Shown here in pieces: positions 6,797-7,170 of a stretch of 7,170 bases of DNA (position 1 is its first letter; the number at the start of each line of letters is the position of its first letter). Under the pieces are notes generated by a model. That model did no database searches. It was not told where the DNA came from and saw only the letters and a list, made by a program, of their open reading frames with translations. Source of the DNA: Limnobacter sp. (GTDB lineage Bacteria; Pseudomonadota; Gammaproteobacteria; Burkholderiales; Burkholderiaceae_B); NCBI GenBank assembly GCA_012032215.1, contig JAAURO010000082.1, positions 1 through 7,170 of the forward strand, written 5' to 3'. The position numbers and the translations under genes are program-made.

Positions 6797-7170
6797 GTTC
6801 GTGGGTCTCCTTGGCCTTTAAGCTGTGTAAAAGGCCCTCGCGGTCTTTTTGAAGTTCGGACAAAGTAGCCTCGAACAAAGGCGTCTCGGTTTCCAGAATG
6901 GTTTTAACCCTGAAAAGGCCCCAAAGCCCCAAAAGAACGTAAAAGCTCGCACAGCCAAGCAGAGCAAGTATGGGTGAGTGTTCCCATGCGTACACCACAA
7001 TGGCTAAACACACAAACACCGAAGCAGTCAGCAAAACCGAGGCTGACAGCAGCGCCCACAAAAACAGTTGCACCGTGGCGCGCCGCGCCTGAGAGAGCTC
7101 TACCCCGGCCAGTTCCAGCCGGGTACGAGCCATACTCAGTGCCTGTGCAACAACCCGCTTGGCGGAATCG
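6789..7170 (-). CDS. YqjE-like phage-holin-superfamily membrane protein (5' end outside window)
   Basis: Has a helical, charged N-terminal part (ARTRLELAGVELSQARR), two hydrophobic segments (VQLFLWALLSASVLLTASVF and on to VVYAW; PILALLGCASFYVLLGLWGLF without a charged break) and a charged C-terminal helix. This matches the YqjE/Phage_holin_3_6-type family, host envelope proteins often encoded beside YqjD (DUF883) and YqjK. An in-frame ATG exists at 7133, but the frame continues upstream to the edge as DSAKRVVAQALS, which fits the usual family N-terminus, so the true start probably lies beyond 7170. The stop at 6789-6791 overlaps the start of the YqjK-like gene. A yqjD-like gene is expected just outside the window. 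Despite the family name there is no sign of a prophage here. Confidence 0.75.
   Translation of the reverse strand, partial: DSAKRVVAQALSMARTRLELAGVELSQARRATVQLFLWALLSASVLLTASVFVCLAIVVYAWEHSPILALLGCASFYVLLGLWGLFRVKTILETETPLFEATLSELQKDREGLLHSLKAKETHEHG
6807..6812 (-). promoter_or_regulatory. Ribosome binding site of the YqjK-like gene, inside the YqjE-like gene
   Basis: AAGGAG on the minus strand lies 10 bases before the ATG at 6796, inside the last codons of the upstream gene. It fixes the start and suggests coupled translation. Confidence 0.6.

Noticed and set aside
6789..7170. Prophage holin gene implying a phage element
   Set aside because: The family name is historical; the YqjK-like partner and the overlap match the host yqjE-type envelope operon, and no other phage gene is present.

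Overview
The window looks like an ordinary chromosomal stretch from a Gram-negative bacterium, most likely a betaproteobacterium of the Burkholderiales. The protein texture supports this: a full-length two-domain MaeB-type malic enzyme, a UbiD with the long variable loop seen in Burkholderiales, a short membrane-anchored SLT transglycosylase, and a YqjE/YqjK-like membrane gene pair. GC is moderate. I cannot name the genus. No tRNA, rRNA, CRISPR array, insertion sequence or phage module was seen.

Layout. 1-83 (+) is the last 26 codons of an unidentified gene. 84-224 is intergenic and holds an 8-bp inverted repeat. 225/235-765 (-) is an orphan Pro/Gly/Ser-rich hypothetical protein with a good ribosome binding site. 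766-1004 is intergenic, with a possible terminator for maeB and a possible promoter for the orphan gene. 1005-3321 (-) is maeB, NADP-dependent malic enzyme with a C-terminal phosphotransacetylase-like domain. 3322-3504 carries a perfect -10 box for maeB. 3505-4332 (-) is a lytic transglycosylase. 4333-4774 is a divergent intergenic region with a strong sigma70-type promoter firing toward the transglycosylase. 4775-6358 (+) is ubiD, the ubiquinone-pathway decarboxylase. 6375-6796 (-) and 6789 to beyond the right edge (-) are a YqjK-like and a YqjE/phage-holin-family membrane protein that overlap by 8 bp.

The genes do not form one pathway. MaeB links malate to pyruvate and NADPH, UbiD serves respiratory quinone synthesis, the transglycosylase acts on peptidoglycan, and the yqjE/yqjK pair is a small envelope operon of unclear role.

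The most striking feature is technical. Three of the four recognisable complete genes (maeB, ubiD, yqjK-like) are each broken by several single-base indels, nearly all in short homopolymers, while conserved protein sequence continues in the neighbouring frame on both sides. Repairing them gives 773, 526 and 139 residues, all sensible. Sequencing or assembly error in homopolymers is the simplest explanation, ahead of pseudogene decay or programmed frameshifting. The orphan gene may have the same problem near its 3' end, which would change its C-terminus. I found no convincing new biological system; the orphan protein is the least explained item.
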